NCBI GenBank assembly: GCA_017409825.1
Contig: JAFQRZ010000021.1
Span: 1-58,623 of the forward strand
Direction: 5' to 3'
Length of the DNA stretch: 58,623 bases
Origin: Agathobacter sp.
GTDB lineage: Bacteria > Bacillota > Clostridia > Lachnospirales > Lachnospiraceae
Made by a program: the position numbers and the translations under genes. The stretch's first letter is position 1. The number at the start of each line of letters is the position of its first letter. The notes beneath the pieces are model-generated. The model did no database searches. It had not been told where the DNA came from and was given only the letters and a program-made list of their open reading frames with translations. Shown here in pieces: positions 16,420 to 25,297 of the stretch.

Positions 16420-17199
16420 ATGAAGCGTAAAGGAAAAGAATTAAAACGGATTGCTCGTGGTAATCTTCAGGGAAATTTCTTGGAGCTGATACGAGCATTC
16501 ATTTTTTGTAATTTGATTATCTCTCTCATTGAAATGCCATTTTCTATGATGAGAAACGAAGTCCCATTTTCAACACAAAATATCATTTATTATGTGGCAG
16601 TTCTATTAATCACAATCGCCTCTGTCGTTTTGACGGTCGGACAATATTGTCTGCACTTAAGTATAGCACGAACCGGCAAATTACATTTGTCCGAACTGTT
16701 TTATCCGATTAAGTACGATGCAAACCGTTTAATTGTTGCAGAAGCGATTTTGTTCGTGGTTCGACTCGTAGCTCTTGCTCCAGTCGCTGGCGCAGTTGCA
16801 ATTATTTATTTTTACGATACTACGACAATGTATCTAACAGCACTTGGGCTTAGCATCATTGGCTGTGCATTAACAGTCCTCGTCGAAATGACCTTTGGAT
16901 TGACCTATTTCGTACTTATCGATAACGAAGAATGGACTGTGATGCAAGCATTGAAATCTGCTATTCAGCTCGTAAAAGGACATAAGCGTCGTTTCTTTTA
17001 TATGCAGCTAAGTTTCACCGGAATGTATTTCCTTACGTTACTTACACTTGGCATAGGTATCCTTTGGGTACAGCCTTATGTCATGCAGACTACGACCCTT
17101 TTCTATTTGGATGTCAAAGGGGAATTGGATGAAGTGTTAGAAAATCGTAAGAAAGAGGAGCCTACACCAGAGCCTGTTGCATTTGATAGTTATGCATAG
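16420..17199 (+). CDS. DUF975-family integral membrane protein
   Basis: 259 residues with about five or six transmembrane helices and the family marks RGNLQGNFLELI near the N-terminus and LTLGIGILWVQPYVMQTTTLFYLDV near residue 215. The role of DUF975 proteins is unknown. It has AGGAG before the ATG and is the third gene of the 15403-17199 set. Confidence 0.82.
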   Translation: MKRKGKELKRIARGNLQGNFLELIRAFIFCNLIISLIEMPFSMMRNEVPFSTQNIIYYVAVLLITIASVVLTVGQYCLHLSIARTGKLHLSELFYPIKYDANRLIVAEAILFVVRLVALAPVAGAVAIIYFYDTTTMYLTALGLSIIGCALTVLVEMTFGLTYFVLIDNEEWTVMQALKSAIQLVKGHKRRFFYMQLSFTGMYFLTLLTLGIGILWVQPYVMQTTTLFYLDVKGELDEVLENRKKEEPTPEPVAFDSYA

Positions 17200-17215
17200 A
17201 GCAAATATCGAAAAA

Positions 17216-17256
17216 GCCAGGGGTGTCAATCGACTTCCCTGGCTCTATTTCTTTTT
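17216..17256 (+). terminator. Terminator of the SprA-related/DUF975 set
   Basis: Stem GCCAGGG/CCCTGGC (17216-17243) followed by a T-rich tract to 17256, just past the DUF975 stop. Confidence 0.75.
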
Positions 17257-17261
17257 ACGTC

Positions 17262-17527
17262 TTAGTTATTTCCTATAACGTTACCATCCTTGTCATATTC
17301 TGTTGCCGATACATACTCTCCATTCTCATCAAAAGAAAATACGATTTTTGAACCATCTTCTTTATAGGTCGTTTCTGTTTTCTTCTCCCCATTTTCATGA
17401 TATTCAAATTCCATAATTCCGTATGTACCATTATCATTATTAACATCCTTATCTCCACTTCCACCACATCCAACAAGAAGTGTCATTCCCATAGACATAA
17501 TTAGTAATACTACTAATATTTTTTCAT
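17262..17527 (-). pseudogene. Lipoprotein gene with 1-nt frameshift at its start
   Basis: A GGAGG site lies nine bases before an ATG at 17527, but that frame reads ATG, two AAA codons, TAT, then TAG. One base later the frame opens as a clear lipoprotein leader (LVVLLIMSMGMTLLVGCGG) with a lipobox cysteine and a short domain rich in YxENGxK-type repeats, ending at 17262. Aligning the start with the neighbouring lipoprotein at 18499 shows a single missing T or A after the six-A run. As written the gene has no good in-frame start. It may be a true pseudogene, a phase-variable switch or a sequencing indel. Confidence 0.65.
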
Positions 17528-17571
17528 AAGTTCTTTCCTCCCGAGCTTTGAAAGATATCATTTTTCCTATT

Positions 17572-17721
17572 TTACTGCACTGGTATAAGTCCCATTGAAA
17601 AGAATACATTTATCGCCCATTCATGTGCACTATCGCAGATACCTGTAATCAAATTGCCATCTGGCAACTCAATATAAATATGTTGTCCAATATTTGCTAG
17701 ATATCGCACTAAAGTATGCAT
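17572..17721 (-). pseudogene. Coding-like 3' extension of the lipoprotein gene, out of frame
   Basis: In the +1 frame relative to the lipoprotein at 17669-18499, an open stretch overlaps its 3' end and continues about 100 bases past its stop (HIYIELPDGNLITGICDSAH then EWAINVFFSMGLIPVQ), ending 45 bases before the next gene's ATG and leaving room for that gene's ribosome binding site. Codon choice looks normal. The simplest reading is that the lipoprotein once ran to 17572 and lost its frame near 17690-17720. It is also possible that this is chance. Confidence 0.35.
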
Positions 17722-18499
17722 TACCTGAACTATATGCGTTTACACTGATTTCTACTGGTCTAGTTAACAATTCACCTTCCTCTGTCTTTGCAGTGAATTC
17801 AAAAGTTGCTTTTCCATTTTCGTTAGAAATCAATTTGATTTCTTCGCCTGACTGTGTATTCAAATAAAGTTTATACACTTCTTTTCCGGAAGGGTCTTTC
17901 AATACCACTACATCATTTTCTGTAAATAGAGCAAATATGCTACTATCAATACTTATGAGTGCTTTTTCTATCAAACTGCTATCACTAAATTCTCCCTCAA
18001 GGACCAATGATATACCACCTTTGAGTGGTACACAATAAATCGCGCTTTCACGTGGTTCTCCGTCATGATTGTAACTTTCTTTAAAGTTCTGTACTAATAC
18101 TCCATTGATGAACTGATCCGTAATTGCTGTAGTACTATAATTTTCCATCCACTCATAGCCTTTATGAGATTCCATTGTACTATAAGCATCCTCGCCTAAA
18201 CCAAGAGTAAAGCTTGTGTCCCCTTCTATTTCATAAAAAATTGCACCATTCTCATCGCCATCGCATTCCAATACGTCTGCATCATAGGAAATCTTAATGT
18301 AATCATCTTCCGTCGCTCTTAACTCAATGGTCTGAATGCCTTTGGATACTTCTTCATCTTTGTCGTCAGCATCCTGATTCACATTAGAATCATTTCCCTT
18401 ATTTGTATCTTTTCCTGTGTCCTTATCAGAACCACCACACCCTACGAGCATAGACATACTCATAGTCATAATTAATAAGATTGCTAATAATTTTTTCAT
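17669..18499 (-). CDS. Secreted lipoprotein, function unknown
   Basis: 276 residues. The N-terminus is a lipoprotein signal (MKKLLAILL.., lipobox LVGCGG, Cys at about 21), followed by an Asp/Lys/Asn-rich linker and a beta-rich domain of unknown type. The signal peptide closely resembles that of the broken gene downstream, so the two are probably paralogous. It follows the transglutaminase-like gene by three bases. The last residues (SSKYWTTYLY) may be an altered end caused by a frameshift. Confidence 0.8.
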   Translation of the reverse strand: MKKLLAILLIMTMSMSMLVGCGGSDKDTGKDTNKGNDSNVNQDADDKDEEVSKGIQTIELRATEDDYIKISYDADVLECDGDENGAIFYEIEGDTSFTLGLGEDAYSTMESHKGYEWMENYSTTAITDQFINGVLVQNFKESYNHDGEPRESAIYCVPLKGGISLVLEGEFSDSSLIEKALISIDSSIFALFTENDVVVLKDPSGKEVYKLYLNTQSGEEIKLISNENGKATFEFTAKTEEGELLTRPVEISVNAYSSGNAYFSAISSKYWTTYLY

Positions 18500-18502
18500 A
18501 AC

Positions 18503-19384
18503 TTATTCCTCTCTTTCACTGATATTCTTTTTACGATACCAAATCACGCCTACCACTCCAACCGCTACGAGAATAATAATGACAATTGCCCCTACATAAC
18601 CTGGCACACCATCTTTCTTACCGGAATCTACATCTGGCTTGGCATCATCTGAAATGTTTGTACTAATATCTTCTGTTTCTTCCTCTGGTACAACTTCCGT
18701 TGTTTCATCCTCTATTCCTTCTATTGAAGGAGTCTGAGCTGCTGCATCCGTTCCCATTAAAATACGGTTTGGAATGCCCACTTCACGAAGCAAACGATAT
18801 AGCAAAAGGGATTTTCCCTCACAGGTTGCTTGTCCTTTACACAATACACCATATCCAGAATGGTCCACATCCTGATAAGAACTTACGCTCTTTACATTTG
18901 CATTGATATATTTCATACACTCTATGACTGCTTCTGCTTTACTTAACGACTTCGTATATGCTAAGGCACCACCCGATGCAAACAATGACGTCAGCTTTGC
19001 GTCAAATTCTGCTTCCTGTACTGCGGTTGTCAAAAACCATGACGCAGTTAAAGAGATTGTCGTTGGAGTAGAATAGCTGTCAATATATGAAACACCAGCA
19101 TTTCTCGCATTATATATCAGGTAATCACCTTCTTTTGCAGGAATTCCCATCTGGTCTTCATTAAAATCAAAAATGATACCATCCCCACTATCCACCAATT
19201 CTTCTGACACAATTCGACCTTTTAAGAAATACTGATGATACAATTCGTCATAGTAACAGAGTTCATCTCTTAAACGATCCGTCATAGCAAACTTTATATC
19301 CACTTTTTCTCTTGGCATCAACATTGCGATGCAAAGCAGACATGCCAGCAACATTTTCCACGCTTTTCTCCATGTCCTCTCCAT
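18503..19384 (-). CDS. Membrane-anchored, truncated transglutaminase-like protein
   Basis: 293 residues: signal peptide (about 1-24), an extracellular region, then a partial transglutaminase-like core (GQATCEGKSLLLYRLLREVGIPNRILMG, with the would-be catalytic Cys at about 183), an acidic linker and a C-terminal transmembrane helix (about 258-282) with a basic tail. The His and Asp of the usual Cys-His-Asp triad, which should follow the GIPNRI segment, are absent: the sequence passes straight to the acidic linker. It may be a non-catalytic binding protein or a decayed gene. GGGGGAG precedes the ATG. It is first in the cluster with the lipoprotein genes. Confidence 0.8.
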   Translation of the reverse strand: MERTWRKAWKMLLACLLCIAMLMPREKVDIKFAMTDRLRDELCYYDELYHQYFLKGRIVSEELVDSGDGIIFDFNEDQMGIPAKEGDYLIYNARNAGVSYIDSYSTPTTISLTASWFLTTAVQEAEFDAKLTSLFASGGALAYTKSLSKAEAVIECMKYINANVKSVSSYQDVDHSGYGVLCKGQATCEGKSLLLYRLLREVGIPNRILMGTDAAAQTPSIEGIEDETTEVVPEEETEDISTNISDDAKPDVDSGKKDGVPGYVGAIVIIILVAVGVVGVIWYRKKNISEREE

Positions 19385-19485
19385 GGTAAACTCCCCCTAA
19401 ATTATGATTGTTTCATTTTATTATTCTCATTTTTTTGAAACAATCCACTCCACCGCATTCGTCTTTTTTGTTCATTTAGGCACAA

Positions 19486-19516
19486 CAAAAGCCCCCGACT
19501 CTTTCGAGCCGAGGGC
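19486..19516 (-). terminator. Terminator of the membrane hydrolase gene
   Basis: Stem GCCCTCGGCTC/GAGTCGGGGGC with a GAAA tetraloop followed by TTTTG on the minus strand, 23 bases past the stop codon. Confidence 0.9.
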
Positions 19517-19539
19517 TTTCGCTCGTTCCGAGGATGGAA

Positions 19540-21402
19540 CTAATATGGGAATGAGAATGATGTGTTAGCTACTGTTATCATTGTAATGAGCAATGCATTT
19601 ACAAATCCTGCCAACCAAATATTACCAGTCAGCTTCTGCAGTTTAATATTCAAATATCCTGCAATACCCAAAATAGGTACGATAGGAATAATCAAAATCG
19701 GAATCAACGCACCTATTGCTACCAGCATTCCTGGAAGTCCACCGAAAATCGTCATCTTCGTGAAAATAACTGGAACATAAGTTACTAACAAGAATAACGT
19801 TGGTGCCAAAATATTAAATCCAATCGTTACTAAAATCTGCTTTCGTTCGGACCAGTTTTCGAAGCAGTTACGACTACAGCTTAAGCTGTTGATTAAGTAA
19901 AATACTAGGAAGAATGGCAGGTATTTCAATGCTACGATAATCTTAGAGAAATCGAACACGCGAATGTCCAAGGTCCAGATTCTAAAGTCTGTCATAAATA
20001 CATAATCCGCGATGAATACCAACATGAATGTCGCTGCAACTACAGCAAGTGCAAGTACCAAGGTACGACGACGCGTTCCTTTTTGAACCACTACACCAAA
20101 TTCTTCTCCACGCCCTTTGAGCTTGCCATTTCCGATGCGAAGCATCCAGCGAGCAATTAGTGCACAGCCCAAAGTCCAAAATGCGATACCACCAGTCGTA
20201 TCCTGTGGTAATACTGGATTCAATAATCCAACATATCCGATTAAAAGCAATGGCAAAATAAGAATCGCACAAATCACACCATTTAATATATTCACACGAA
20301 TGTATTTTCCTTTTGCCTTTTTATCCGCCAAAGCTGGAACTGCAATCGCTTTTTCTGCCTTAAGACCTGCGAAATATGGCAGTTCTAACATCAATGCTGC
20401 CAGCGGAACAATTGCTCCAAAGAAACCGATTAAACCAATCAGATTGAATACCTCTTTGATCCACCAGGTCTGGTTTGAACCTGGCATAGGATTTGGTGCA
20501 CCTAAGGTTTCTTCAAAGAAATCCACGATATGTCCAACCGTAGCTGGTGAGAAATGATTGAGTGCGTGGAATTCTGCTGGATTATAAAGTGCCAACACAT
20601 ATCCATTTGATTCATTCTTATAAAATTTTCCTTCTTCTACAGCGCCATCTAATTTGATACCCGTCTGAACTGCTACTAAATTGTTTGTATTTTTAGATGT
20701 TAAAAGTTCGAATCCATAATAGCCAGACATTCCTGTATAGAACTCATCGAACTGACCTGCTACGATACCCAAATCACAAAGATATCCGTCGTTTCCAGTG
20801 GTGTCCTCTGACTGTGACAATGCCAGTGGATAATTTCCTACGATAAGGCAGGCTGCCACTTTATTCAAAGCCTTTGCTTCTTCTGCTGTCGCTCCATTTG
20901 CCAACGCCTCTTTTTCTAATCCACTATAATAAGCGGCTGTCGCATTTGAATATCCGCCACCCATAGAGTGCCCCGTTACACCAATGCGTGTATTGTCTAC
21001 AAAATCCAATTCATAGAGATATTCCACTGCATCTACCATACCTGCAGTGCTGTGCTGAATATCACTTCCGACACCATCCTGCAGCACTCCAGAATTTCCA
21101 TGATTGTACGCATCCTGTGCAAATACGACATAGCCTCTGCGTGCGAGTTCTACGTAATTTAGATCCTGCATTTCGCGATTATTCAAATACCCATGACTCG
21201 TTACAATCGCTGGAGCTGGATGCTCTGCCGTCGCTGTTTCTGGTACAAACAGGTATCCCGTATATTCTCCTGCACTTGTTCGAATGACAACATCTGTGAT
21301 TTCTACATTACCAAAGTTGGACTGAATCAGCGAAGCCCCAAAGGCTCCCACAAGACAAAGCACTAAGGCAATTGCAAGAAGTTTCCCCCAATTCTTCTTC
21401 AT
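19540..21402 (-). CDS. Alpha/beta hydrolase domain fused to multi-helix membrane domain
   Basis: 620 residues. After a signal anchor (8-27), residues about 35-300 form an extracytoplasmic alpha/beta hydrolase of the dienelactone hydrolase type with nucleophile GHSMGGG (about Ser146) and a late His in EFHALNHF. Residues about 315-620 contain eight or so transmembrane helices. The substrate is unknown; an ester on a cell-surface or glycan molecule is a reasonable guess because a CE4 deacetylase is divergently encoded next door. Intact. Confidence 0.8.
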   Translation of the reverse strand: MKKNWGKLLAIALVLCLVGAFGASLIQSNFGNVEITDVVIRTSAGEYTGYLFVPETATAEHPAPAIVTSHGYLNNREMQDLNYVELARRGYVVFAQDAYNHGNSGVLQDGVGSDIQHSTAGMVDAVEYLYELDFVDNTRIGVTGHSMGGGYSNATAAYYSGLEKEALANGATAEEAKALNKVAACLIVGNYPLALSQSEDTTGNDGYLCDLGIVAGQFDEFYTGMSGYYGFELLTSKNTNNLVAVQTGIKLDGAVEEGKFYKNESNGYVLALYNPAEFHALNHFSPATVGHIVDFFEETLGAPNPMPGSNQTWWIKEVFNLIGLIGFFGAIVPLAALMLELPYFAGLKAEKAIAVPALADKKAKGKYIRVNILNGVICAILILPLLLIGYVGLLNPVLPQDTTGGIAFWTLGCALIARWMLRIGNGKLKGRGEEFGVVVQKGTRRRTLVLALAVVAATFMLVFIADYVFMTDFRIWTLDIRVFDFSKIIVALKYLPFFLVFYLINSLSCSRNCFENWSERKQILVTIGFNILAPTLFLLVTYVPVIFTKMTIFGGLPGMLVAIGALIPILIIPIVPILGIAGYLNIKLQKLTGNIWLAGFVNALLITMITVANTSFSFPY

Positions 21403-21486
21403 AAAAATCCCCCTTCCTCTTTTGCATCATATTGATACATTTATTATACTTCATTTCTTACCAAAAGTCATTGTATACAACTTAAG

Positions 21487-21551
21487 TTCACAAAATTCAT
21501 CTTAAGAAAAGGCGACGGCCATCGGAATTTTCTTAAGATGAATTTTGTGAA
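21487..21551. repeat. Perfect 24-bp inverted repeat, 17-nt centre
   Basis: Arms at 21487-21510 and 21528-21551 are exact reverse complements (each contains CTTAAG and AAAATTCA), separated by a G+C-rich 17-nt centre. It sits between two divergent genes (starts at 21402 and 21640), 85 and 88 bases from each start. No T-tract follows on either strand, so it is not a classical terminator. It could be an operator, an RNA hairpin in a leader, or a fold-back element. Confidence 0.85.
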
Positions 21552-21639
21552 ATATAATCTCCATATTTTAGGCATTGAAATTTCTTTCAAAACGAAGTAA
21601 CATATACTATATAATTTAAAAACATAAGAGGAAATGACT

Positions 21640-23058
21640 ATGGAAAACTTTAACAATTCAGGGATGTCCAAAAAACGTCTCCAACAATTTATTGGTATTG
21701 GTGTCGCGGTTCTTGCACTTTTGATTGTAGTGATTATCGTCATGACACTTTCATCCAAACCTACTGGTGGAACTGGGAACAATCCAAGCAACTCTGGAAG
21801 CGAAGCTTCCTCTGAAGAACTTCTCGCTCAGAAAAAAACAGAGCTTATAAAAGAAGCGGATTATCTCGCTACCACTTATGATTATGATGGAGCCATTGCT
21901 CTTATTAAGGGCTGGGAGGGCTACGCAGAGGATGCAGATTTATCTGCCAAACTTGATGAATATGAAACTACAAAAGCCGGCTGTAAACGCGTTGATATGT
22001 CAACAGTTACACATATCTTCTATCACTCCCTCGTCGTAGATCCAGAACGCTGCTTTGTTAAAACCAATTCTGGTAGAGGCAACTACGAATGGATGACCAC
22101 TATCGACGAATTTAACAAAATTACATTAGAAATGTATAACAGAGGCTTTGTCATCGTCGGTCTTCACGATTTGTATCGTTATGAGACAGATGAAAACGGC
22201 AATAAGAAGATGGTAGAAAATGATATCTATCTTCCAGAAGGCAAAAAAGTTGTTGTACTTTCATTTGACGACTTAAGCTACTATCATAGCTATGACAACT
22301 TTGGTTATGCATCAAAACTACTTCTTGACGAAAATGGTAAAGTAATCAACGAATACATTGATGCAGATGGAAACGTACATTATGGTGCTTACGACTATGT
22401 TCCTATCTTAGACCAGTTTATTGAAGAACATCCAGATGCTTCTTACCATGGAGCGAAAGGTACTGTTGCACTTACTGGCTACAACGGAATCTTAGGCTAC
22501 CGTACAGACGAAACCTATACCTTTGACAACCTTGAAAATCCTGCGATTGACAAAAATAAACGTGATTGGTTAAAGGCTCATCCTGAATTTACATTAGAAG
22601 CAGAACGTGCTGCTGCAAAAGAAGTTGCAGATGCTATGAAAGCCAATGGCTGGACTTTTGCAAGTCACACATGGGGTCACTTAAGAGTTGGTGATAAAGC
22701 CCTTAGCTCATTAAAGGCCGACAACGAAAGATGGCAGAAAAATGTTGCTCCAATCGTTGGCGAAACGAACGTTATCATCTTTGCACATGGACAGGACTTA
22801 GACACCTGGCCAAAATATGATTTATCAAATGAAAAAGTACAGTACTTCATGTCTGAAGGCTTTGATGTATTCTGTAATGTAGATAGCAATGAATATCGTA
22901 CCTACTTTGGTGGTACCTACTTACGTCAGGGACGTCGTAACTTAGACGGCATCCGTTTCTGGTACAACTTAACTGGTGAACAGGATAACTTATCCGATCT
23001 CTTCGACGTAAAAGAAGTTTATGATTCAAGAAGACCGGACTACACCGAATTCCCATAA
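21640..23058 (+). CDS. Membrane-anchored polysaccharide deacetylase (CE4/NodB-like)
   Basis: About 472 residues. A short cytosolic N-terminus, one transmembrane helix (about residues 17-41), a Ser/Asn-rich linker, a helical region, and an extracellular NodB-like domain with VVVLSFDDLSYY (Asp pair, about residues 208-209) and the metal-binding HxxxH in FASHTWGHLRV (about 346-350). Likely removes acetyl groups from peptidoglycan or another surface glycan. The ATG at 21640 is six bases from GAGGAA; the ATG at 21634 is too close. Divergent from the membrane hydrolase and sharing the inverted-repeat region. Confidence 0.83.
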   Translation: MENFNNSGMSKKRLQQFIGIGVAVLALLIVVIIVMTLSSKPTGGTGNNPSNSGSEASSEELLAQKKTELIKEADYLATTYDYDGAIALIKGWEGYAEDADLSAKLDEYETTKAGCKRVDMSTVTHIFYHSLVVDPERCFVKTNSGRGNYEWMTTIDEFNKITLEMYNRGFVIVGLHDLYRYETDENGNKKMVENDIYLPEGKKVVVLSFDDLSYYHSYDNFGYASKLLLDENGKVINEYIDADGNVHYGAYDYVPILDQFIEEHPDASYHGAKGTVALTGYNGILGYRTDETYTFDNLENPAIDKNKRDWLKAHPEFTLEAERAAAKEVADAMKANGWTFASHTWGHLRVGDKALSSLKADNERWQKNVAPIVGETNVIIFAHGQDLDTWPKYDLSNEKVQYFMSEGFDVFCNVDSNEYRTYFGGTYLRQGRRNLDGIRFWYNLTGEQDNLSDLFDVKEVYDSRRPDYTEFP

Positions 23059-23065
23059 AATTAAA

Positions 23066-23096
23066 GGCTCTGGAGAAAACTCCAGAGCCCTTTTTT
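23066..23096 (+). terminator. Terminator of the CE4 gene
   Basis: Ten-bp stem GGCTCTGGAG/CTCCAGAGCC with an AAAA loop followed by seven T, directly after the CE4 stop. Confidence 0.92.
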
Positions 23097-24423
23097 AATA
23101 TCCAATTACAAGTCCAAACAATAATAAACCACTTGTCAAAAGCAAATTCAACAACTGAAATTTCCAGCTCCATTTGAACCATTTACCATAGTCCACGTCT
23201 GCCAATCCCAGGCTAATCAAAAGTACTGGGTTGGTTGGGTACAACACGTTAGAAAAACCATCCCCAAATGCAAAAGCTACGATACAGAGCTGTGCAGAAA
23301 TACCAAAGGTTTCTGCAATCGGTATAATAAGCGGCATCAGTAAAAATGCTTTTGCTGAACCCGATGCAATAAAGAAATTCATAATTAGCACAATAAAATA
23401 GATAAATAAGATTACTGTCCATCCTGGTAGTGTGGATGCTGTGTTTACCAAGCCTTGTAAAATAGGATCCAATATATTACCTTCTACCATCGTGTACTTG
23501 ATGGAGTTTGCCATAAGTATCATGAACACTGCTGCAAATACACTGCCAACTCCACTGAAAAATGTCTTTGGAATATTCCCCCCACGCCCAGTAGCAACTA
23601 CAGAAACAATTCCAGCTACAAGGAAGGTTATTGCTACGATAATTATCGTTATATCCTGTAAAAAGGTAAATACAACAGAACTGAGTACCAACAGGATTCC
23701 GCCACACATAATCCCTGCAAAAAGTTTCAGCCCCTTTGCCATTTTTGCGTCGTATGTGAAATTATTTTTGAATCCATCTGCATCAATCGGCTGTTCTATT
23801 TTCTTCGCATAAAAATATAAAAATGCAAGCAATAAAACATATACCAAAACAAATGCAAACAAGCGGAACCAAGCACCGGAGAACATTGGAAGTCCGGCTA
23901 ATTCCTGAGCCACACCAATGGTAAATGGGTTGCATACACCAGCAGAAAAACCACAACCAATCGCAAGAATACTCATACCCAATCCCACAAGCGAATTCCA
24001 TCCCAAGCGCACTGCCAAAGCCACCACGATTGGAACCATAGGAACTGCCTCTTCGAAGGAACCAATCATAGCCCCCATTGCCATAAAAAACAATGTAATA
24101 AAGGCCAATAATTTATATCTATCCTTACCGAATTTATCCGTAATGGTATCTAGCATATACTGCATAAGACCACATTTATCCAAGCAGTTAAATATTCCTC
24201 CAATTACAAGCAAGAATACAATGACTGCAATCAGCGAAACATTTCCCTCTGCACCAAGAACTAAAATCGGAGACAATGCCCATTTCCAAAATGGAATCCC
24301 TCCACCTGGAATAACAAAGGTAAGTCCATAAGTCAACACCATCAATGCAAAGATAACTACAATAGCAGTAATAAAGGATTTGACGCTAATATTAATTCCT
24401 GTATTTTCTTTCTTTTCACTCAA
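23095..24423 (-). CDS. YfcC-family membrane carrier (C4-dicarboxylate/amino-acid antiporter type)
   Basis: 442 residues with about 12 transmembrane helices. LTYGLTFVIPGG near the N-terminus, GSFEEAVPMVPIVVALA, GCGFSAGVCNPFTIGVAQ and FGDGFSNVLYPTNPVLLISLG are typical of the YfcC/DcuC-like carriers. The substrate cannot be fixed from sequence; peptide, dicarboxylate or ornithine/arginine exchange are known or proposed for relatives. No catabolic gene next to it helps. The stop codon overlaps the T-tract of the converging CE4 terminator. Confidence 0.88.
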   Translation of the reverse strand: MSEKKENTGINISVKSFITAIVVIFALMVLTYGLTFVIPGGGIPFWKWALSPILVLGAEGNVSLIAVIVFLLVIGGIFNCLDKCGLMQYMLDTITDKFGKDRYKLLAFITLFFMAMGAMIGSFEEAVPMVPIVVALAVRLGWNSLVGLGMSILAIGCGFSAGVCNPFTIGVAQELAGLPMFSGAWFRLFAFVLVYVLLLAFLYFYAKKIEQPIDADGFKNNFTYDAKMAKGLKLFAGIMCGGILLVLSSVVFTFLQDITIIIVAITFLVAGIVSVVATGRGGNIPKTFFSGVGSVFAAVFMILMANSIKYTMVEGNILDPILQGLVNTASTLPGWTVILFIYFIVLIMNFFIASGSAKAFLLMPLIIPIAETFGISAQLCIVAFAFGDGFSNVLYPTNPVLLISLGLADVDYGKWFKWSWKFQLLNLLLTSGLLLFGLVIGY

Positions 24424-24508
24424 AACAAATACACCTCATAAAGTTTCATGTCGTTAAAAATCTTTTCTAACCACTTTATACCTCATTGGGAATAATTGCA
24501 AGTTCTAT

Positions 24509-25297
24509 TTAAGAAACATCTTCCTCCTTCGTTTCCATCTCTATTACAGATTTGATTTTCTCGCGAATAATTCTCGTATTTTCACCTGCTTGTATAGAAA
24601 GCACACCTTCCGTCACCACTTCCATGATGAGCAGCTCTTCGTTACTACTTTTCTCTAGCTTTCTTCCAATCGGAATACATATCCAGTTTGCCAGCATAGA
24701 ACCATATAAGGTCGTAATCAAAGCAAGCGACATCCCTGCACCAATCGCATCCACATTAGAACCCATGGACTTCATCATATTGATAAGTCCTAGTAAAGTA
24801 CCAAGCATTCCCCATGCAGGTCCATAGGCCCCTAAGTCCTGCCAGAAATTGATATTTTTTCGATTTCGTTCTTCCTTATGCATCATTTCGCTTTCTAAAA
24901 TATCACGTACAAGTTCTGGGTCCGAGCCATCTACTACTAGTGTAATTGCTTTCTTTAAAAATTCAAATTCGATTTTTCCTGCCTCTTCTTCTAATGCAAG
25001 AAGACCTTCTTTTCTGCCCGTCTCTGACAGGCGAAAAATCTCTTCAGCCAATTCATACACCGATACACTTTGCTTTCGAAATGCCGTTGCAAAACTCTTC
25101 AACCCCTCTTGAAAATCCGCAAAAGAATCTGCCGTCATCAAAACCGCAAACAACGCCCCACCAAATGTCACAATAAACGATGGAATATGTATTAAATTTA
25201 AAACTGCTTCTATACCACCATTGGTTACAATCCCAAATATGATTGCCGCAAAGCACAATAAAAAACCAGTAAATGCCGCATTATTTCGTTTACCCAT
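24509..25297 (-). CDS. motA: Flagellar motor stator protein MotA
   Basis: 262 residues with four transmembrane helices: GFLLCFAAIIFGIV, IPSFIVTFGGALFAVLM, then a large cytosolic loop (about 60-150) and the ion-channel pair YGPAWGMLGTLLGLINMM and MSLALITTLYGSMLANWICIPIG. It forms the proton or sodium channel with MotB. No motB follows: the next gene on this strand is the YfcC carrier 85 bases away. This fits a motile cell, with other flagellar genes at 42.8-44.8 kb. GAGGAG site before the ATG. Confidence 0.92.
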   Translation of the reverse strand: MGKRNNAAFTGFLLCFAAIIFGIVTNGGIEAVLNLIHIPSFIVTFGGALFAVLMTADSFADFQEGLKSFATAFRKQSVSVYELAEEIFRLSETGRKEGLLALEEEAGKIEFEFLKKAITLVVDGSDPELVRDILESEMMHKEERNRKNINFWQDLGAYGPAWGMLGTLLGLINMMKSMGSNVDAIGAGMSLALITTLYGSMLANWICIPIGRKLEKSSNEELLIMEVVTEGVLSIQAGENTRIIREKIKSVIEMETKEEDVS

